64,000 nt of DNA from Chitinophaga niabensis (GCF_039545795.1 NZ_CP154260.1:1679001-1743000); one strand, 5' to 3'; counted from the stretch's first letter, positions 30,701-42,847 are shown. Numbers and translations are program-made. Notes: a model not told the origin generated them from the sequence alone.

Positions 30701-33700
30701 TCGTTAAAAATGCTGACGCCTCAGAGCCTGCCATCAACGGCATTTTCAATGTCAGCCTGCCTGCGGGTATCCTTCCTTCAGAAGATATTACTGTCAGCTA
30801 CACGATTGCAGGTACAGCTGTTAACGGTACCGATTATACTACATTCAGCGGCACCTTAACATTGCCTGCAGGCCAAAACAACATTGACCTGCCATTGGCC
30901 GTTACCAATGACCAGATCATTGAGAATACAGAAACGGTGCTCTTAGCTGTTACAGGTGGCGTCTCTACTAACTTTACCTTCACCGCCAGCACTACCACCG
31001 GAAGTGCGGAGGCAAACATCACAGATGATGATAACACTACAGCCAATCGTGTGCTTAGTGTGGTGAAAACAACGGATGCGGTAGAAGCGGGTGCCAATGG
31101 TGCATTCACCATCAGCCTGCCTGCCGGTATTTCTGCATCTGAAGATATCACCGTTCAATATACTACCGGCGGCACAGCCACCAGTGGAGCCGATTACACA
31201 GCACTGAGCGGTACAGTAGTAATACCGGCCGGCCAGAACAGTGTGCAGGTTCCTGTTGCAGCGCTCGATGATGCATTTATGGAAAATATTGAAACAGTGG
31301 TGTTGACAGTTACGGGCGGCGCTTCTACCAGCTTTACATTCTCTGCCGCGGCAGTGGGTGGAAATGCTACAGTGAACATCACCGATGATGAGAATACACC
31401 GGCTAACAAAACCCTAAGCGTAACTAACACCGGCAATGCGACAGAAGACAATACGAATGGTTCCTTCAGCATCAGCCTGCCGGGTGGTGTATTACCTACA
31501 GAAGACATCACCGTTACTTATGTGATCAGCGGTACGGCTACCGGTGGTGGCGTGGATTATGCTAACCTTACCGGAACGGTAGTGATACCAGCCGGGCAAA
31601 ACAGTGTGTCTGTTCCTGTAACGGTGAGCCCTGATCAAATAATTGAAGGTGATGAAACAGTGATCCTGACCATTGGCAGCGGTACTTCTGCTAACTTCAG
31701 CTATACTGCCAGCGCTACTAATGGTAATGCCACGGTGACTATTGCTGATGATGATAATATCGCAGCCAACCAGGTATTAACCGTTACCAAAACTGCCGAC
31801 GCGGCAGAGCCGGGTACGGTTGGCGCGTTTAATATCCACCTGCCTGCAGGCATCTTTGCCAGCAGGGATATTACGGTAACCTATTCAATTGGTGCAGGCA
31901 CAGCCACACCTGGAACAGACTACCAGGCTATTACAGGCACTAAAGTGATCCCTGCCGGCCAGAATGGTGTATCCGTTCCTGTAACCGTAATAGATAACAC
32001 GGTCATAGAACCGGTTGAAACCGTGATCCTGAATATCACCGGTGGTAATGATGCACAGTTTACCTATACCGTAGCCGGAGGTGGCGGAAGCGCAACTGTG
32101 GACATTGCGGATAATGATTTTGCGGGTAACAGTAACGTGGTGTTGATCACCAAAGTATCCGATGCGATAGAAGGTGGTACGAATGGCCAGTACAGGATAG
32201 CCCTGCAACCTGGTGTAACCAGTTCAGAGGATGTGGTGGTCACGTTCACACTTGCAGGATCTGCAGATAACCTGGATTACAGCCTGCTCGGTCTCTCCGG
32301 CGGTAATATCGTGATCCCCGCAGGTGCTAACGAAGTGTTCATTGATGTGGATGCGGGTAATGATGGCTCTACTGAAGGCCCTGAAGATGTGATAATGAAT
32401 CTTACCAATGCTTCTTCCTCCAGTTATCCGTTCACCATTGACGCTACCAATGGAGGTGCAACAGTGGCTATTATAGATGCCAATCCACCCAGCAGCACAA
32501 GATTACAGGTGATAGCCGGCAGTAACGCGTCTGAACCAGGTAACAATGGCCAGTTCACAGTGCGGCTGGAAAGTGGTGCCACATCAGCCTACCCTGTTAC
32601 AATAGGGTACAGCGTGTCCGGCACCTCCACATCAGGAGTGGATTATGAGAGCTTTGGCACTATCACCATCCCTGCCAATACTAATGACGTTGATGTAGAC
32701 CTGATTGTGAAAGATGACCTGATCATAGAGCCTACCGAAACAATGGTCTTCACGATCCTGCAGGGTAACGCTATAGGGGGCGGCAATGCCTTCGTCTTCA
32801 TGCCGGACCCTGCCAGTCAAACACTCTCTGTGGATATAGGAGATAATGATGCGGGCATCCCGGCCAATCGTGTATTGAAAGTGGTGAAAACTACAGATGC
32901 CGCAGAGCCAGGAACGCAGGGTACTTACACCGTAAGCCTGCCCACGGATGTTACCTCCAGCAGCGATATCACGCTCACCTACACGATGACGGGTACGGCC
33001 ACGGCTAGCGGTCCCGGAACGGATTATACCGTTACCACGGTAACACTGCCTGCTTACAGCAACAGCGTCACGATCCCGTTAGCGGTAATAGACGATAAGA
33101 TCATTGAAAACATTGAAACTGCGATACTGACGCTGACCAGCGGCGTTGACGGGAATGGATTTAACTATACAGTAGACCCTACCGGTACTACCGCCACTAT
33201 GGATATTGCAGACGATGATAACACTACGGATAATAAAGTGTTGCTGGTGACCAATACTGCAAATGGTGTGGAAGGCGGTGCTAATGGCGCTTTCAGGGTA
33301 ACCCTGCCGGCAGGTATTACTGCTTCTGAAAACATCACTGTAAACTATACGATTACAGGAAGCGCCATCAATGGTACGGATTACACGAACCTGGGTGGAA
33401 CGGTAGTGATACCGGCTGGGCAGAACGGTGCGGATGTGGATGTATTGGTAACAAACGATGCTATCATTGAGAATACAGAAACGGTGTTACTCACCATTAC
33501 CAGCGGAGCTTCTACCAACTTTAATTTCACACCAAGTGCCGGCAATGATAACGCTACGGTAAATATTACGGACAATGATAACACGCCGGCTAACAACGTA
33601 GTGGCCATTGCTGCGGATGCTGATGGTAGCGAAAGCCCCCTTGCCGATGCAACCTTCAGGGTGTATCTGGCTACCGGTGTTTCGGCTGCTGAACCCATCA

Positions 33701-36700
33701 CCGTTAATTATACAATTGGTGGTGCAGCGACAAATGGCCTGGATTATACGACCTTAAGCGGTAGCGTAGTAATTCCTGCCGGTGCTACGGAGGTGTTCGT
33801 AAACGCTGCTCCAATAAACGACCAGATCATTGAAGGTACAGAAAGTGTAGTGCTTACCCTCACGGGAGCCACCTCCAACAGTTTTGCTTTCACTGTGAGC
33901 CCAACGACGGCTACCAGGAATATTGCAGATGATGATAATACTACTACTAACCAGGTGCTCAGTGTCACTAAAACGACCGATGCATCAGAACCATTTACTA
34001 ATGGTGCCTTCACGGTGAGCCTGCCACCGAATATCACTTCTGCATTACCAATAACGGTTAATTATACAATTGGCGGGACGGCTGTATCCGGAACGGATTA
34101 TACGGCCCTGGGCACGGTAGTGATCCCGGCTGGTCAGAACAGCGTGCAGGTACCGGTGCCAGTGATAAACGACCAGATCATTGAGAATACAGAAACAGTG
34201 ATCATGACAATCACCGGCGGTACTGCTACAGGTTTTGCTTATACAGCCAGTGCTACAAATGGATCTGCTACTGTAAATATTACGGATGATGACAATACGC
34301 CGGATAATCTTAAAATAAGGGTAGTGTCAGTGCGCGATGTAGCCGAAGGCGGTGGCAGCACTATCAGGTTTAATTTCTTATTGCCTGCGGGAGTTACCAC
34401 TTCTGAGAACGTAACAATAAATTATACGATAGGTGGCACTGCGATCTTAGGCACGGATTATAACCGCCTTACACCGGTACATTTTACCGGAACAGTGCTC
34501 ATGGGGCCGGGAACAGGGAGTGCTTTCACAGGTGCTACTGTGGTAGATGACCAGATCATAGAGGGGATAGAAACAGTGATAATTACAGTTGCCGGCGGAT
34601 CTTCCACCAGTTTCACCTTTACGCCCGATCCTGTTGCCCCCAGCGCTACAGCTAACATAGCCGATAATGACGACATCGCGGCCAACCGGGTGCTCAGCGT
34701 TGTAAATACAACGGATGCCCAGGAAACCGCCACCAATGGTGCATTTACGATCAGCCTGCCTGCAGGCGTAACAGTTCCTGAAGACATTACGGTGAACTAT
34801 ACGATCGGCGGTACGGCAACAGGCGGTTCAGACTACACCGCAATGACCGGTTCGGTAATCATCCCGGCAAACTCAAACAGCGTGCAGGTACCTGTTCCGA
34901 TCATCGATGATCAGATCATAGAGATCACTGAAACGGTGGTGCTTACAATCACGAACGGAACAACCAGCAACCTGGCTTTCACGGCCAGTCCTGCCAATGG
35001 TAGCGCAACCGTGAATGTACTGGATAACGATAATGTTGCCGCCAACCTGGTGGTAAGCGTTGCGAATTTTGCCAATGCGGCTGAGCCGAATACTCCCGGC
35101 GCCTTCACTGTAACCCTGCCTGCTACATACACTGCATCGCAGGATATCCTGGTGAACTATACCATAAGCGGTACAGCCACAGGTGGTAGTGATTACACAG
35201 CCCTGGGCGGCTCTGTGGTAATACCAGCCGGCCAGACCAGCGTACAGGTGCCGGTGGCGGTTATAAATGACCAGATCATAGAAGGTAATGAAACCGTGAT
35301 ACTGACGGTTACAGGTGCATCTTCTTCCAGCTTTACGCTTACTCCTCATCCTACCAACGCAAACGCAACGGTGATCATCGGGGATGATGACAATACACCG
35401 GCTAACCTTATATTGAATGTAAGTAACACTGGTGATGCAACGGAACCAGGAACAAACGGCAGCTTCAGCATTGCGCTGCCTTCCGGGTTCACTTCCACCG
35501 AAGCTATCACCGTGAATTACACAATCAGCGGCACAGCTACAATTGGAACAGACTATACGGCGCTCAGCAATACGGCTGTGATACCGGCTGGCCAGAACAG
35601 TGTTGCTGTACCGGTACCGGTATTGAATGATTCGGAACTGGAAATCACGGAAACAGTAATACTCACGCTTAGCAGCGGTGCTTCTACCAGCTTCACTTTC
35701 ACCGCAAATGCAAATGCTACGGTAAATATTATCGATGATGAAAACACACCGGCCAACCGCACACTGAGTATTGTAAAAACAACGGATGGCGCAGAACCGG
35801 CTACTCATGGCAGCTTCACGGTGAGCCTTCCAACAGGCATCACCATACCGGAGGACGTTACGGTGAATTATACCATCAGCGGCACAGCTGCCGGCGGTAC
35901 AGACTATACTACGCTCAGCGGATCCGTAGTGATCCCCGCGGGTCAAAATGGTATAGCCATACCAGTTACTGTAACGGATGACCAGGTAATTGAACAAACA
36001 GAAACAGTCATAGCTACGCTTACAGGGGGTACTTCTGCTAACTTCACCTTCACGGCCAATGGCACCAATGGTGCCGCCACGGTAGACATAACGGATGATG
36101 AAAATACCCCTGCCAACCTGGTACTGAATGTTACGAATGCCACAGATGGTGCAGAACCGGCTACCAACGGCAGCTTTAACATCAGCCTGCCTGCAGGTAT
36201 TCTCCCATCTGAAGATATCACGGTGAGTTACACGATCAGTGGTACAGCTGCCAGCGGTGATGACTATACTGCCCTTACCGGCAGTGCGGTTATCCTGGCA
36301 GGCCAGAACAGTGTAGCCGTGCAGGTACCTGTGAAAGATGACCAGGTGATTGAGAACACCGAAACCGTGATCATGACCCTTACGGGCGGTACATCTACCA
36401 GCTTTACATTTGCTGGTACCGGTAATGCTACTGTGAATATTACAGACAATGACAACACGCCGGCTAACCTGGCACTCACTGCCACTAAAACAGCGGATGG
36501 TGCAGAACCATCTACCAATGGCGAGTTTACGATCAGCCTGCCTGCGGGTATTACCTCAGCAGAAGATATCACGGTGAACTATACGGTGGCAGGCACAGCC
36601 ACGGGTGCAGATTACACCGCCCTCAGCGGCAGTGTTATTATCCCGGCAGGCCAGAACAGTGTAACCATCCCAGTTATAGTAACTGGCGATGCGCTGATTG

Positions 36701-39700
36701 AACCTACAGAAACCGTGATCCTGACGCTGAACGGTGGCACATCCACCAGCTTCACTTTCACCGGTACCGGTAGCGCCACTGTGAATATCACAGATGATAC
36801 GGACCCTGCCAAACTGGTACTGAGCGTAGCTCAAACAGCGGACGGTGCAGAACCTTCCACTCCTGGCGCCTTTACGATCAGCCTGCCAGCAGGTGTTCTT
36901 CCATCTGAAGACATCACGGTGACTTATACCATCGGTGGTACAGCGACAGGCACAGACTACACAGCCCTGAGCGGCACGGTGATCATCCCGGCAGGCCAGA
37001 ACAGTGTAAACGTACCAGTAATCGTAACAGATGACCAGGTAATAGAGAACACTGAAACAGTGATCCTGACATTAGCGGGCGGAACATCTACCAGCTTTAC
37101 TTATACAGGGGCAGGTAATGCCACGGTGAACATCACGGACGATGAAGCCGCTACTCCGGCCAGTCTTGTGGTGAGCATATCCAAGGGTGCTGATGCATCA
37201 GAACCGGCTACGAATGGCAGCTTTAATATCAGCCTCCCTGGTGGTATCACTTCATCAGAAGATATCACGGTGAACTACACGATAGCCGGCACCGCAACAG
37301 CAGATGCAGATTATACCGCCCTCACCGGCAGTGTGATCCTCCCCGCAGGCCAGAACAGCGTGCTTCTGCCGGTAGCCGTAAAAGACGACCGGATCATAGA
37401 AAATACAGAAACAGTGATAGCCACCCTCACCGGTGCAACAGCTACCAGCTTTACTTTCACAGTCGCTGGTAATGCCGTGGTGAATATCACAGACGATGAA
37501 GCCACTACACCTGCAAGCCTGGCGCTGAGTGTGACCAAAGGCGGTGATGCATCAGAACCAAGCACCAACGGCAGCTTTAACATCAGCTTACCAACAGGTA
37601 TAACTTCATCCGAAGATATCACGGTGAGCTACACAATAACAGGCACGGCAACCGCAGGTACAGACTATACCGCTCTTACCGGCACAGTCATCCTCCCTGC
37701 AGGACAGAACAGCGTGCCTGTACCGGTGGCCGTAACAGATGACCGCATCATAGAAAACACAGAAACCGTGATCATGACGCTTGCCGGCGGAAATTCTACC
37801 AGCTTTGTTTTCACAGCAACAGGTAACGCTGTGGTGAATATCACGGATGAAGAAGCCACAACACCAGCCAGCCTCATGCTGACTGTTACCAAAGGCGGCG
37901 ATGCATCAGAACCTTCCACTAACGGCAGCTTCAACATCAGTTTACCGGCAAATATTACTTCGTCGGAAGATATTACGGTGAACTACACTATTGCAGGTAC
38001 TGCTACTGCAGGTGCGGACTACGCTGCCCTCACCGGCACAGTTATCCTCCCTGCCGGCCAGAACAGCGTGTCCCTGCCGGTTGCCGTAATGGGCGACCAG
38101 GTTATTGAACCAACGGAAACAGTGATCCTGACCTTAGCCGGCGGCAACTCCACCAGCTTTACATTCACGGGTACCGGTAATGCTACGGTGAATATCACCG
38201 ATGAAATGAACCCGGGTAACCTGGTGCTGAGCATAGCAAGGGCAGCAAACGGTGCGGAACCGGGAACCAATGGCAGCTTTGATATCAGCCTGCCTGGCGG
38301 GGTAACAGCAACGGAAGCGATCACCGTAACTTATACTTTAAGCGGTACAGCAACAGCCAATGCAGATTACACTACCGGTACGGTTGTGATCCCAGCAGGC
38401 AGCAATGGTGTAAGTATGCCGGTAACAGTTAACAACGACCAGGTGATAGAAGGAACAGAAACGGTGATCGTGACACTCACCGGTGGTACCAGTACCAGCT
38501 TTACCTTCACAGCCAGCGCTACCAATGGCAATGCAACGATAGATATTACAGATGATGATAACACAGCGGCTAACCAGGTATTACATGTGGCGAAAGGCAG
38601 TGATGCATCAGAACCTGGCACCAACGGCTCCTTTACGGTAAGCCTGCCGGCAGGTTTCACTTCATCCAGGGATATCACGGCCAATTATATCATCAGTGGT
38701 ACAGCTGCCAGCGGTGCAGATTATACCGCACTCACGGGTACTGTGATCATCACTGCAGGCAATAACAGTGTATCTGTTCCGGTGCCGGTACTAAATGACG
38801 ATCTCATTGAAGGAGTTGAAACAGTGATAGCCACTATCACAGGTGGCAGCGCAAGCGGCCTCAGCTTTACGCCCGGCAGCAGTAATGTGGCCACCGTGAA
38901 CATCAGCGATGACGATAATACCAATCTGCTCCTGGAGGTAATAACCAGCAGGGATGCAGCAGAGCCGGCCACCAACGGTGAATTCACGATCAGGCTGGCA
39001 AGCGGCAAACGCACTGCAGATCCTATCACGGTTCAATACATGATCAGTGGTTCCGCAACACTGGATGCGGATTACAGGGCCATCACCGGCACTATCACCA
39101 TCCCGGCCGGCGCCAGCAGTGTAACGGTACCGGTAACTGTTCAGGATGATAACGATCAGGAAAACGCAGAAACTGTTGTGTTCATCGTTACGGGCGGCAC
39201 CTCTGCCAGCTACACTTACACGCCGGGCACAGCGGCGCAGGCAACAGTGACCATCACCGATAATGAATCAGGTGATCTGCTCGTCACCAAAGAAGTGGTA
39301 ACACCTGCAACAGGTCCATACCGGATGGGTCAGGACATTACCTACCGCATCACCGTGATCAATAAAGGTACTATAGCGGTGAGCGGGGTAAGAGCGGAAG
39401 ACCGTCTGCCTGTACAGCTGGACCTGCCAACGAGCATTTCCGCTGAAAGAGGTCAGGCAACGGTAATACCTGCCAGCAAGCTGGTAGAGTGGAACATCGG
39501 AGACCTGTTACCTGGCGCCAGGGTACAAATGACACTGACAACCCGCATAATAGAAGGTGGCCAGCTCATCAACGAAGCCAGTGCATACAGTTCATCAATG
39601 CCGGATCTGGATTCTGCCGATAACAAGGCATTGGCTGCTATCAGTGTGGCAGGAGAGGACTTCAACTTCCCGAATGTGTTCACCCCGAACGGAGACGGTA

Positions 39701-39915
39701 AGAATGAGAAGTTCGTGATCGGCGGTCTCGAAAAATATCCCGGATCTGTTATCTACATCTACAACCGCTGGGGCGGCATGGTGTACCAGTCTAAGGATTA
39801 CCGCAACAACTGGGATGGTTCCAACCTGAATGAAGGCACGTATTACTATATCCTCGAAGTGAAAAAACCGGATGGCATTAAGAAGTATAAAGGCTGGGTA
39901 ACGATACTGAGATAA
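18787..39915 (+). CDS. Giant T9SS type B cargo protein: beta-helix, seven LamG-like modules, 26 Calx-beta repeats, CHU_C
   Basis: One uninterrupted frame of 7042 residues (about 0.7 MDa). Order: signal peptide to Ala36; a CSLREA-like start ([20 protein letters not shown]) and right-handed beta-helix, about 37-560; an Ig-like piece, about 565-660; seven ~400-residue concanavalin/LamG-like modules, about 661-3540, each with a [FW]...RAD opening and a KYG[ILV]T[LM]...GIGRDD...QK core; a linker domain, 3540-3725; 26 Calx-beta repeats of about 119 residues, 3725-6828, ending in DDEN/DDDN-type acidic turns that could bind calcium; a DUF11-like domain, 6829-6950; and a gliding-motility-associated CHU_C sorting domain, 6957-7042 ([16 protein letters not shown]). 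It should be secreted by the T9SS and displayed as a long adhesive fibre, like SprB of gliding Flavobacterium. The genes for PorP/SprF and an OmpA-like protein follow directly. Confidence 0.95.
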   Translation: MSLNTILNRSPRFVSKRCKRLFLLLLGIIMAGTSFANNFPVTNTNDAGPGSLRQAILDANAAGSGPHAVVFNVHGQITILTSLPTITAKKLTIDGQNRITINSTGGNGIVNPFVINADSVTVRNFTLTNNGDRDFDILANTTGVTIENIVAYSTVGNFLNNVVYVTGASTNLTIRNITSSDMEPCSGAANGRAFNFTGGVQTNLVMDNINIRSANNARGCEAIVFRDASVNGWTLTNSNISGVVHAIVLDNTGGAVETANNVLLRNISVDSLYGGGSLGFYSDFVNTNIQIKSTEIDMDAVNTDNDGDYAIRFDNTTNDITLDSININEDDLFFIWFNGAASNITIDHTTLENRIPGIYAGTMIRFESTVNTLNISNTVLNGDKPGTTDDSDYGISFAGAATNVMLDHLTFNEFDGDGVSVNASATGFTLQNAAFTNNVDGIEFAGDFARNNVDIINSSFRNNTRSGILVNGANAVTDVDLAGDTLVNNTSHAVWFYGGAGITDAQVSGCVIYNNGGAGINNDAPNKVLITNNSIYNNTGFGIANPTGNCAYTAAAGRTPVLVSSASLGGGQYQLQITIPNITAGAQYTVDIYANDPATNKTSGQYFVTSLTGLSAGTSTQTITYNAGPGITGLGSWTATLRIPANNCGTSEFGNSIPMSIVGPACVNSAVVAWYRADQAVNGINWGDISGHANHMTVVGDPDGTTHLVNFNPAIYYDGNDAHRVPASAAENSAYTLMGMAELEGTQNGRVFTSSTGNKLFGWHANMENRLFVEAWLNTGNAVTARSKLYSYERTNTGAYEFRGNGAALKTGATSDAGVWTLDVGGAFNGEFSKVLVPEVFIFGRDLTPLEMQRVESYMALKYGITLNNGATDYLASDGTTLMWTAASNTGYGKRITGIGRDDCAQVFQKQSLSQDTGIVTIALGNTIAVSNAANANSFTTDKTFLVFSDNDGTTNYFTAVTGTNVTHRMGRVWKVQKSAAWDNNQQVTLKLEGGTENNYLLISTDGAFGTLTRELRLTGAGTVTLSSADLTDGAYFTFGQEQKAPGGVATNLQSWVKADAGVNVAGGKATKWTDQAAVQREWLPANTIPLSWEKGAINYNPGVNFLNDNWFQVNKFTEGLTQGEIFSVQFSNLASTSTIASFPFEFGGDPTTLALTYYHLNNANHYTHFGTDTRRNFPLGTLNMQLPHLLNNWSAPGNWALNFDGKTVGSSAAFAVSFSRGGAFNTAIGAGHSSIFHGRISEVIFYDRRLNDNERLQVNSYLALKYGLTLKTAAGALSDYLTSNGSTTMWTASKNAGYGERITGIGRDENGSLFQKQSRSQLDGANVHLAIGNVLAASNGENSNTIANDLSFFTFSDNGQAAAFNTPVTGLGAVTLRMPRIYKIDRTNWAKSNITLKLEGGNITNYLLVSNDATFGTGDVTYALDVAGQVTLDSDLLPDGTYFTFGNTQRGPAGIASGLEVWARADSGIVGTAANVTGWTDQAPSGRLWAKVNATALPLNAARINFNPALSFGAATYFSLPEFANTFTAGEVFSVQLSNLDNTAAVSHYPFEFGGTYAGAQAVYTWSNNNHYSYFGSNTAKRNFAYPATVNVRNPHLLNTWSAANDWAAGIDGSMLATANVNAVSFLSPAGGKDYLGAGHNSVFNGDISEIILYSRKLSSLERQQVNSYMALKYGLTLGIGTPVDYLASNGSTKMWDAAVNGAYAKHITGIGRDDRGMLYQKQSLSADTGIVTIAAGTTVAATNKANTTTITNDLSFLTFGDDGGATTYLTPVTGITGISNRMARIFKAQKTNWTDQDVTFKLSGGNAQTYLLVSADATFGAGDATYALNADGAVTVNSSLVANGSYFTFARMIKGPNGVSDGVTFWLRADDGISNGSQWNDFSNFGNNALQSVVSSQPITDARGLNFNYSFVLDGTDDFLDITTARVDPSTSTLFAVASGSGYNTPRELIGSGAVGGSQGMEFRLDVGRMTYLENAAQVLGATGLKTHLPGRPYVFSVTQTNATNGIRLFQNYAFDNQGTSALAPTTTNLVSIGSRTTAGRGLFWQGNIGEAIVYNRVLSDAERQSVESYLSLKYGITMNAGATNYLATDGSPYWTADATYKNRVTGIGRDDATSLNTKQSLSVDTGFVTLALGSSIALTNELNTNTITNDKSFFVFADNGLSATSYSATVSGTNVTRRLTRIWKVDKTNWTDQLITLKANATGTSVSLLISTDPTFATIDQELPLNTDKSVTLNSSLMPDGVYFTFGAPVKYPGGVSSGTLIWLRADIATSATADNTPISSWNDYSPNMNNLVQATPASQPLYLNNAGSNMNFNPVVRFNGAPHSMTGASFLKTGSYTAANAFFAASQTTPVNTVIFTEQAGTGTQFTLHATWGDNVVYWDAPYISNRLTYNAGNINNQVILWTATNDISLAAGKQAIYRNGLSVATGNNTSTFTGNNAIFQLGANAASYNGRMGDLIVYANALTLNEQQRVNTYMAIKYGITLNNGATDYLATDGSTVWSATANSAYKNNIAGIGRDDAEDLLQKQSRSINTGTQIAIGLGNLAETNTLNTNTFAADKTYMVWSDDGASPLFKTPLTGHAVANYRMTRIWKVQESGTVGNVQIAVPFDALPNAKETYLIISNDATLDGTDQFLQLTETTLNGVKHYAATVDLVNGQFFSFGSSIKAPGGVVGTSLWLRADEGTSGTTDNTALNGWTDYASDLNNAVQTTPANQPLYANNLTDNVNFNPVVKFNGTGHRMILDGTRLPLGTSARTVFAMTANATIANRGVISWGSHVAASVGTRYSMEIGGGQRSVEVSNGRYGNTGGNTTLPGITMFSNAAGTTPSATQIRINGTAAANAFIAVGNPAINTTSEAVAYLGDNTVNSGVLPFSGSLGETIVYGNTLTPVEQQRVESYLAIKYGLTLNNGTTDYLATDGTTKVWDAAANATHKNNIAGIGRDDVEGLAQKQSRSINSGFQPIISLVSLAADNLSNTNNFTADKSYLVWGDDGASTAFTTTVTGKPGITARMARIWKVQETGTVGDVQVAIPATDIPVNVSSANIVISSDAAIDAADQYIPLSQTTINGTNYYTASIDLTSGQYFTIAALVTAPGGVLGDVLWVKANAGLQVDGSNQVQEWIDQSGSGLVTTQLRAAHPAHTDAIATSADIVRVPVGINFNPTLDFSGALGKSLKGNATTNWNTSADLSIFSVNTPESVVPNTLAGIFASNGNWLAAGGSGRGLVYTTTSNFGLDGNGCILAQSTPPYAGPIIARGVYVNAANSLNGSTWLNGKRSVFLGTDCIPEADGSFFELGGRTTADNTFDNRIFNGKIPEVIVYKSALTPAQAQKVESYLGVKYGVTLDQATAQDYLATNGSVIWNATANNTYKNNIFGIGRDDAEALVQKQSRSVHTGSILTAGLRSIAASNEDNVNTFGADISYLLFGSNSAALTVMSTDLPKASCISERLTQEWKAQLTNYDISTQPLRLQFDLAGITVTGTAAADFILLVDQDGDGNFATGTVTQIPATDFNAGVVGFDGVTALTNGVVFTLATSHPQRTAGLVADNTSKTVLSTCIENGWLYFIDPADINKYIAAIDLNGNNLDVSQLNAVIDVSRNMTTALGKNSGTDYGTQMMRRLVQITYGGADLTANAGVTLRLFWNPAERTNAETTLSATRGVTGAQKWAWFKHAGDITATLADLAPEGLSNITELTPTATGQVDGVDYVEFSGIQNFSTFGGVTTANQVLSIQKTQDGTEGTQDGSFSISMPASVMAAEDITVNYTVTGTAVNGTDYTSFTGTVIFPTGSNSITLPVTVTDDNVIELAENVIVTLNTATGNTSSSSYTISNTLGNATVVIEDNDRTDPAKMVVAVANSSDAIEAGANGAFTISLPLNVTSSEDVTVNYTIAGTATPGTDHGVLSGSVVIPAGQNSVAVPVAAIDDALMENTETVILTVSGGTSTSFNFTPSLTNGNATVNITDDENTPANRVLSIVKNADASEPAINGIFNVSLPAGILPSEDITVSYTIAGTAVNGTDYTTFSGTLTLPAGQNNIDLPLAVTNDQIIENTETVLLAVTGGVSTNFTFTASTTTGSAEANITDDDNTTANRVLSVVKTTDAVEAGANGAFTISLPAGISASEDITVQYTTGGTATSGADYTALSGTVVIPAGQNSVQVPVAALDDAFMENIETVVLTVTGGASTSFTFSAAAVGGNATVNITDDENTPANKTLSVTNTGNATEDNTNGSFSISLPGGVLPTEDITVTYVISGTATGGGVDYANLTGTVVIPAGQNSVSVPVTVSPDQIIEGDETVILTIGSGTSANFSYTASATNGNATVTIADDDNIAANQVLTVTKTADAAEPGTVGAFNIHLPAGIFASRDITVTYSIGAGTATPGTDYQAITGTKVIPAGQNGVSVPVTVIDNTVIEPVETVILNITGGNDAQFTYTVAGGGGSATVDIADNDFAGNSNVVLITKVSDAIEGGTNGQYRIALQPGVTSSEDVVVTFTLAGSADNLDYSLLGLSGGNIVIPAGANEVFIDVDAGNDGSTEGPEDVIMNLTNASSSSYPFTIDATNGGATVAIIDANPPSSTRLQVIAGSNASEPGNNGQFTVRLESGATSAYPVTIGYSVSGTSTSGVDYESFGTITIPANTNDVDVDLIVKDDLIIEPTETMVFTILQGNAIGGGNAFVFMPDPASQTLSVDIGDNDAGIPANRVLKVVKTTDAAEPGTQGTYTVSLPTDVTSSSDITLTYTMTGTATASGPGTDYTVTTVTLPAYSNSVTIPLAVIDDKIIENIETAILTLTSGVDGNGFNYTVDPTGTTATMDIADDDNTTDNKVLLVTNTANGVEGGANGAFRVTLPAGITASENITVNYTITGSAINGTDYTNLGGTVVIPAGQNGADVDVLVTNDAIIENTETVLLTITSGASTNFNFTPSAGNDNATVNITDNDNTPANNVVAIAADADGSESPLADATFRVYLATGVSAAEPITVNYTIGGAATNGLDYTTLSGSVVIPAGATEVFVNAAPINDQIIEGTESVVLTLTGATSNSFAFTVSPTTATRNIADDDNTTTNQVLSVTKTTDASEPFTNGAFTVSLPPNITSALPITVNYTIGGTAVSGTDYTALGTVVIPAGQNSVQVPVPVINDQIIENTETVIMTITGGTATGFAYTASATNGSATVNITDDDNTPDNLKIRVVSVRDVAEGGGSTIRFNFLLPAGVTTSENVTINYTIGGTAILGTDYNRLTPVHFTGTVLMGPGTGSAFTGATVVDDQIIEGIETVIITVAGGSSTSFTFTPDPVAPSATANIADNDDIAANRVLSVVNTTDAQETATNGAFTISLPAGVTVPEDITVNYTIGGTATGGSDYTAMTGSVIIPANSNSVQVPVPIIDDQIIEITETVVLTITNGTTSNLAFTASPANGSATVNVLDNDNVAANLVVSVANFANAAEPNTPGAFTVTLPATYTASQDILVNYTISGTATGGSDYTALGGSVVIPAGQTSVQVPVAVINDQIIEGNETVILTVTGASSSSFTLTPHPTNANATVIIGDDDNTPANLILNVSNTGDATEPGTNGSFSIALPSGFTSTEAITVNYTISGTATIGTDYTALSNTAVIPAGQNSVAVPVPVLNDSELEITETVILTLSSGASTSFTFTANANATVNIIDDENTPANRTLSIVKTTDGAEPATHGSFTVSLPTGITIPEDVTVNYTISGTAAGGTDYTTLSGSVVIPAGQNGIAIPVTVTDDQVIEQTETVIATLTGGTSANFTFTANGTNGAATVDITDDENTPANLVLNVTNATDGAEPATNGSFNISLPAGILPSEDITVSYTISGTAASGDDYTALTGSAVILAGQNSVAVQVPVKDDQVIENTETVIMTLTGGTSTSFTFAGTGNATVNITDNDNTPANLALTATKTADGAEPSTNGEFTISLPAGITSAEDITVNYTVAGTATGADYTALSGSVIIPAGQNSVTIPVIVTGDALIEPTETVILTLNGGTSTSFTFTGTGSATVNITDDTDPAKLVLSVAQTADGAEPSTPGAFTISLPAGVLPSEDITVTYTIGGTATGTDYTALSGTVIIPAGQNSVNVPVIVTDDQVIENTETVILTLAGGTSTSFTYTGAGNATVNITDDEAATPASLVVSISKGADASEPATNGSFNISLPGGITSSEDITVNYTIAGTATADADYTALTGSVILPAGQNSVLLPVAVKDDRIIENTETVIATLTGATATSFTFTVAGNAVVNITDDEATTPASLALSVTKGGDASEPSTNGSFNISLPTGITSSEDITVSYTITGTATAGTDYTALTGTVILPAGQNSVPVPVAVTDDRIIENTETVIMTLAGGNSTSFVFTATGNAVVNITDEEATTPASLMLTVTKGGDASEPSTNGSFNISLPANITSSEDITVNYTIAGTATAGADYAALTGTVILPAGQNSVSLPVAVMGDQVIEPTETVILTLAGGNSTSFTFTGTGNATVNITDEMNPGNLVLSIARAANGAEPGTNGSFDISLPGGVTATEAITVTYTLSGTATANADYTTGTVVIPAGSNGVSMPVTVNNDQVIEGTETVIVTLTGGTSTSFTFTASATNGNATIDITDDDNTAANQVLHVAKGSDASEPGTNGSFTVSLPAGFTSSRDITANYIISGTAASGADYTALTGTVIITAGNNSVSVPVPVLNDDLIEGVETVIATITGGSASGLSFTPGSSNVATVNISDDDNTNLLLEVITSRDAAEPATNGEFTIRLASGKRTADPITVQYMISGSATLDADYRAITGTITIPAGASSVTVPVTVQDDNDQENAETVVFIVTGGTSASYTYTPGTAAQATVTITDNESGDLLVTKEVVTPATGPYRMGQDITYRITVINKGTIAVSGVRAEDRLPVQLDLPTSISAERGQATVIPASKLVEWNIGDLLPGARVQMTLTTRIIEGGQLINEASAYSSSMPDLDSADNKALAAISVAGEDFNFPNVFTPNGDGKNEKFVIGGLEKYPGSVIYIYNRWGGMVYQSKDYRNNWDGSNLNEGTYYYILEVKKPDGIKKYKGWVTILR
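20770..29400 (+). repeat. Seven tandem ~1.2-kb coding repeats (LamG-like modules)
   Basis: The core motif KYG[ILV]T[LM] recurs near 21370, 22582, 23806, 25012, 26230, 27496 and 28800, a period of about 1.21-1.30 kb. Each unit starts with a glycine-rich opening and a W/RAD block (about 20770, 21916, 23140, 24357, 25550, 26792 and 28066) and later carries DYLA[TS][DN]G, GIGRDD (or GIGRDE) and QKQS. The units are diverged in sequence but constant in order of motifs, so the duplications are old. Confidence 0.9.
29957..39267 (+). repeat. 26 tandem ~350-bp coding repeats (Calx-beta modules)
   Basis: Counting units by the opening N-x-V-L-x-V and the following A-x-E-P-x-T-N-G-x-F-x-[IV]-S-L-P block gives 26 copies. 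Later blocks in each unit are [29 protein letters not shown] and [10 protein letters not shown] found no Cys or Trp in the whole stretch. Units 21-23 (about 37159-38214) are the most alike, and the N-terminal units the most diverged. Confidence 0.92.
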
Positions 39916-39931
39916 TAGCAGCTGCGGACCA

Positions 39932-39956
39932 GGGTGCTGCAATAAAAGCAGCACCC
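39932..39956 (+). other. Intercistronic stem-loop between the giant gene and porP/sprF
   Basis: GGGTGCTGC (39932-39940) and GCAGCACCC (39948-39956) form a perfect 9-bp stem over a 7-nt loop, 17 nt after the giant gene's stop codon. No T-run follows, so it should not be an efficient terminator. It could protect or process the mRNA, or tune the ratio of cargo to partner. Confidence 0.55.
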
Positions 39957-40020
39957 GGCATCTGCCTCAGAAGAAATTGAAATAAGATAATGTATCATCT
40001 GTTGATCTAAAGTTTAAAAG

Positions 40021-41019
40021 ATGCGAACAGTAATCAGGGCAGGAATAATGATCCTGCTGTTAAACATAAGTTTCCGTGCTGCGGCGCAGCAGAACATCCA
40101 GTTCAGCCAGTACGTATTCAACGGTTTAAGTGTTAACCCGGCTTATGCAGGGTATAAGGAAGATTTGTATGTGAATGCCACTTACCGGCATCAATGGGCT
40201 GGTTTTCCGGGCGCGCCGAGAACAGGAGGGGCGTCCATAGACGGAGCCACGGGTAATGACAAAAAGGTAGGGCTGGGCATGCAGCTTTTGTTTGACAGGC
40301 TGGGTCCGCAGGACGCCCTGTCCTTATATGGTTCCTATTCCTACCGTATTCCGCTGGATGATGAAGATACCCGCCGCTTATGCCTTGGTATAGGCGCCGG
40401 CGTTACACAGTACGCTATTGACGGTACGGCCCTGGCTTATGTAGATAACGATGATGAAGCCATCCCCACCGGTAAGCAGAGCGTATGGGTGCCGGATGCA
40501 CGTTTCGGGATCTACTATTACACATCTAAGTTTTATGCCGGTGTTTCCGTAATGGACCTTTTCTCGCTGTATACTGATGCCTCGCGTTACACATGGAAAG
40601 GGAATAATTATTCCACTATCCGTAAAACGCAGCATATGTATTTAACCGCAGGTACAATGTTTCAATTGAACGAAATGCTGCAGCTGAAACCTTCCATCCT
40701 GATCAAGGAAGACTTTAAAGGCCCTACAAGTGTGGATCTGAATGCTTTTCTTCTGATCGGTGAAAAAATATGGCTGGGAGGATCTTACCGTACGAATGCG
40801 AAGCTCTGGAAAAAAGGTAACCTGCCGAAGGACCTGAGCCAGTTGAATGCAGCCAGTGCTATGGTAGAATTTTATGCAACGCCAACCTTCCGCATCGGTT
40901 ATTCCTACGATCTGAATGTAAATAAGATGGCTGGTTACCAGGGAGGCTCTCATGAAATGTCTTTAGGATTTTTATTCCCTTCAAAAAAGTTCACGGTACA
41001 GAACCCACGGTATTTTTAA
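40021..41019 (+). CDS. PorP/SprF-family type IX secretion membrane protein
   Basis: A 332-residue outer-membrane beta-barrel protein of the PorP/SprF family. The signal peptide ends at about residue 22 (RAAAQ). The family opening QNIQFSQYVFNGLSVNPAYAG follows, seen here as FSQYVFNGLSVNPAYAGYK, then NATYRHQWAGFPGAPRT. Strands alternate to the C-terminus. In Flavobacterium johnsoniae, SprF is needed to bring the type B cargo SprB to the surface, and genes of this family commonly sit beside genes for type B (CHU_C) cargo. Its place 105 nt after the 7042-residue CHU_C protein makes it the likely dedicated partner. The next gene begins 10 nt downstream. Confidence 0.94.
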   Translation: MRTVIRAGIMILLLNISFRAAAQQNIQFSQYVFNGLSVNPAYAGYKEDLYVNATYRHQWAGFPGAPRTGGASIDGATGNDKKVGLGMQLLFDRLGPQDALSLYGSYSYRIPLDDEDTRRLCLGIGAGVTQYAIDGTALAYVDNDDEAIPTGKQSVWVPDARFGIYYYTSKFYAGVSVMDLFSLYTDASRYTWKGNNYSTIRKTQHMYLTAGTMFQLNEMLQLKPSILIKEDFKGPTSVDLNAFLLIGEKIWLGGSYRTNAKLWKKGNLPKDLSQLNAASAMVEFYATPTFRIGYSYDLNVNKMAGYQGGSHEMSLGFLFPSKKFTVQNPRYF

Positions 41020-41029
41020 CCTCACGAGT

Positions 41030-42847
41030 ATGATACAACGCAGTTTAACTATAGCCTTATCAATATTGCTGACAGCTAACCTGTATGCACAGGAGCAGAA
41101 AAGCATATCAAAGCTGGCGGAAGAAGCCTATGCCCGGGAAGAATATGCAGTAGCGGGAGCACTTTATAAACGGCAGGCCCGCAGCAAGGGAAACAAAACG
41201 CCGGTTGCGCTGCTGATGAAGATGGCACACAGCTACCAGGAAATAGGTTACTTTAAGGATGCAGCAGATATTTACCGCCAGGTCATTATGCGGCCGGACC
41301 ATCCTTCCTCCGCGTACTTTGCCTATGGGGAAGCACTCCGGCAGATGGAACAGTATGACTCTGCCCGCCAGCAATATGCTATGTTCAATACCAGCAATGC
41401 AGACAGTACTAAACTAAAAGCCATCGCACTTCAAAGTTGCGACAGCGCAGCGATATGGATGAAGGCACCTGCTCCTGTTCAGTTAAAGCCACTCAAAGAA
41501 CTGAATACACCTGGTTCTGACCTGGTGAGCGGAGTGATCAACCAGGGCTTGCTGCTGATGTCCAACGGATACCGCACGCTGTTGCTTAATGGCGGTTCAG
41601 AACAGCATCCGGACAAAGATAAACGTACGTTGCAGCCCTATTACAAAGCATACGTATACCAGCAATACACACAGGGTAATGCCAATATGTACCTGGAAGA
41701 ACTGGTGCCGGGGTTGCTTGGTAAATACGATTACCATATCGGGCCGGTTTGCATGAACAGAACTGAAGACACATTGTACGCAACAATTAATTTACAAGGG
41801 AAAGATATACCCGGCACGCGTAAAGGACCAGTGAATGGGGTACGCCGCTTGCAGATCTACCAGTCCGTAAAAACAGATGGGAAATGGAGCCAGATGGTAT
41901 TGCTGCCAGGCATTAATGTGGCCGGTTACTCTTCCAGCCATGCAGTGTTAAACACAACAGGGAATATCATGTATTTCGTTTCAGACCGGCCCGGCGGTTT
42001 TGGAGGAATGGATCTCTGGTACGCAGAAAAGCAGGCTGATGGCAGCTGGGGAACACCTGTGAACTGCGGAGATAAGATCAATACCATTGCTGCAGAAACT
42101 TTTCCCACAGTAAACGAGGACGGCATCCTGTATTTTTCCAGCAGGGGGTACGCCGGTTTAGGGGGCTACGATATATACCGTGTAAAAGGCATGAAGACCA
42201 GCTGGGAAACACCTGAGAATATGAAAGCGCCATTTAATTCCGGTGCTGACGATATCGGGCTGATCTTAAAACAAAATAGCACAGAAGGTTACATGGCATC
42301 CAATAAACAGGGAGGCATGGGCCGGGATGATATCTATTACTTTAATGATCCTGGTTATTTCAACAGGGTGAATCATATCACCCCTCTGGTGGGTATACCC
42401 GATCAAAACAAACCTCCTGTTACCTCTTCAAGCGGCTCAGGCCAGCAACCGGTTCCTGCCCGGCAACATACCGCAGAAGAGGAAGAAGATAAACAACGGC
42501 TGGAACAATTAAAGTTCCTGTATGACTATAACAGCACAAAGTTGCTTCCTGAATCCCGCCGCGTGCTGGATGATGTAGCAAATGTATTGAGGGCACATCC
42601 GGACTGGAAGATAGTAATAGCTTCCTATGCTGATAGCCGTGGCAACGATCAATATAACATCGATCTGTCTGCGCTGCGCTGTTTTGCTGCTATAGAGTAC
42701 CTGGTGAGCAAAGGTATTGATCCCAAACGCCTTTACTATAGTAACAAAGGAGAGCAGGAGCCTGTGAACCGGTGTAAGGATGGTGTGCCTTGCCATGAAG
42801 AGGAGTATAAAGCAAACAGGCGTTCTGAATTGCGGGTAAAATGGTAA
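41030..42847 (+). CDS. TPR / PD40 / OmpA-family protein (PorE-like)
   Basis: A 605-residue exported protein. The signal peptide ends at about residue 20. TPR-like helices at about 25-145 (YAREEYAVAGALYKRQ, YFKDAADIYRQV) are followed by a beta-propeller of WD40/PD40-like repeats at about 150-450 (YFVSDRPGGFGGMDLWYA, YFSSRGYAGLGGYDIYRV), a Pro/Ser/Gln linker and an OmpA domain at about 493-605. The latter keeps the peptidoglycan-binding residues in NIDLSALR. This is the architecture of PorE-type T9SS components. It probably links the secreted fibre or its SprF-like partner to peptidoglycan. It is the last gene of the giant-adhesin cluster, followed by a strong terminator. Confidence 0.92.
   Translation: MIQRSLTIALSILLTANLYAQEQKSISKLAEEAYAREEYAVAGALYKRQARSKGNKTPVALLMKMAHSYQEIGYFKDAADIYRQVIMRPDHPSSAYFAYGEALRQMEQYDSARQQYAMFNTSNADSTKLKAIALQSCDSAAIWMKAPAPVQLKPLKELNTPGSDLVSGVINQGLLLMSNGYRTLLLNGGSEQHPDKDKRTLQPYYKAYVYQQYTQGNANMYLEELVPGLLGKYDYHIGPVCMNRTEDTLYATINLQGKDIPGTRKGPVNGVRRLQIYQSVKTDGKWSQMVLLPGINVAGYSSSHAVLNTTGNIMYFVSDRPGGFGGMDLWYAEKQADGSWGTPVNCGDKINTIAAETFPTVNEDGILYFSSRGYAGLGGYDIYRVKGMKTSWETPENMKAPFNSGADDIGLILKQNSTEGYMASNKQGGMGRDDIYYFNDPGYFNRVNHITPLVGIPDQNKPPVTSSSGSGQQPVPARQHTAEEEEDKQRLEQLKFLYDYNSTKLLPESRRVLDDVANVLRAHPDWKIVIASYADSRGNDQYNIDLSALRCFAAIEYLVSKGIDPKRLYYSNKGEQEPVNRCKDGVPCHEEEYKANRRSELRVKW

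Noticed and set aside
30438..39029. A ladder of minus-strand ORFs of about 100 codons across the Calx-beta array, and a 374-codon one at 34873-35997
   Set aside because: They recur with the 350-bp repeat period and resemble each other because the plus-strand repeats do. They are antisense shadows of a clearly coding frame.
29957..39267. Regular repeats considered as a CRISPR array
   Set aside because: The units are about 350 bp, all in frame, diverged and protein coding. There are no short identical repeats with unique spacers and no cas genes.
18787..39915. Possibility that the giant frame is an assembly artefact of repeats
   Set aside because: The units differ from each other at DNA level, the frame is unbroken from signal peptide to sorting domain, and the cognate PorP/SprF gene follows. 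Copy number of the near-identical units 21-23 still deserves a long-read check.
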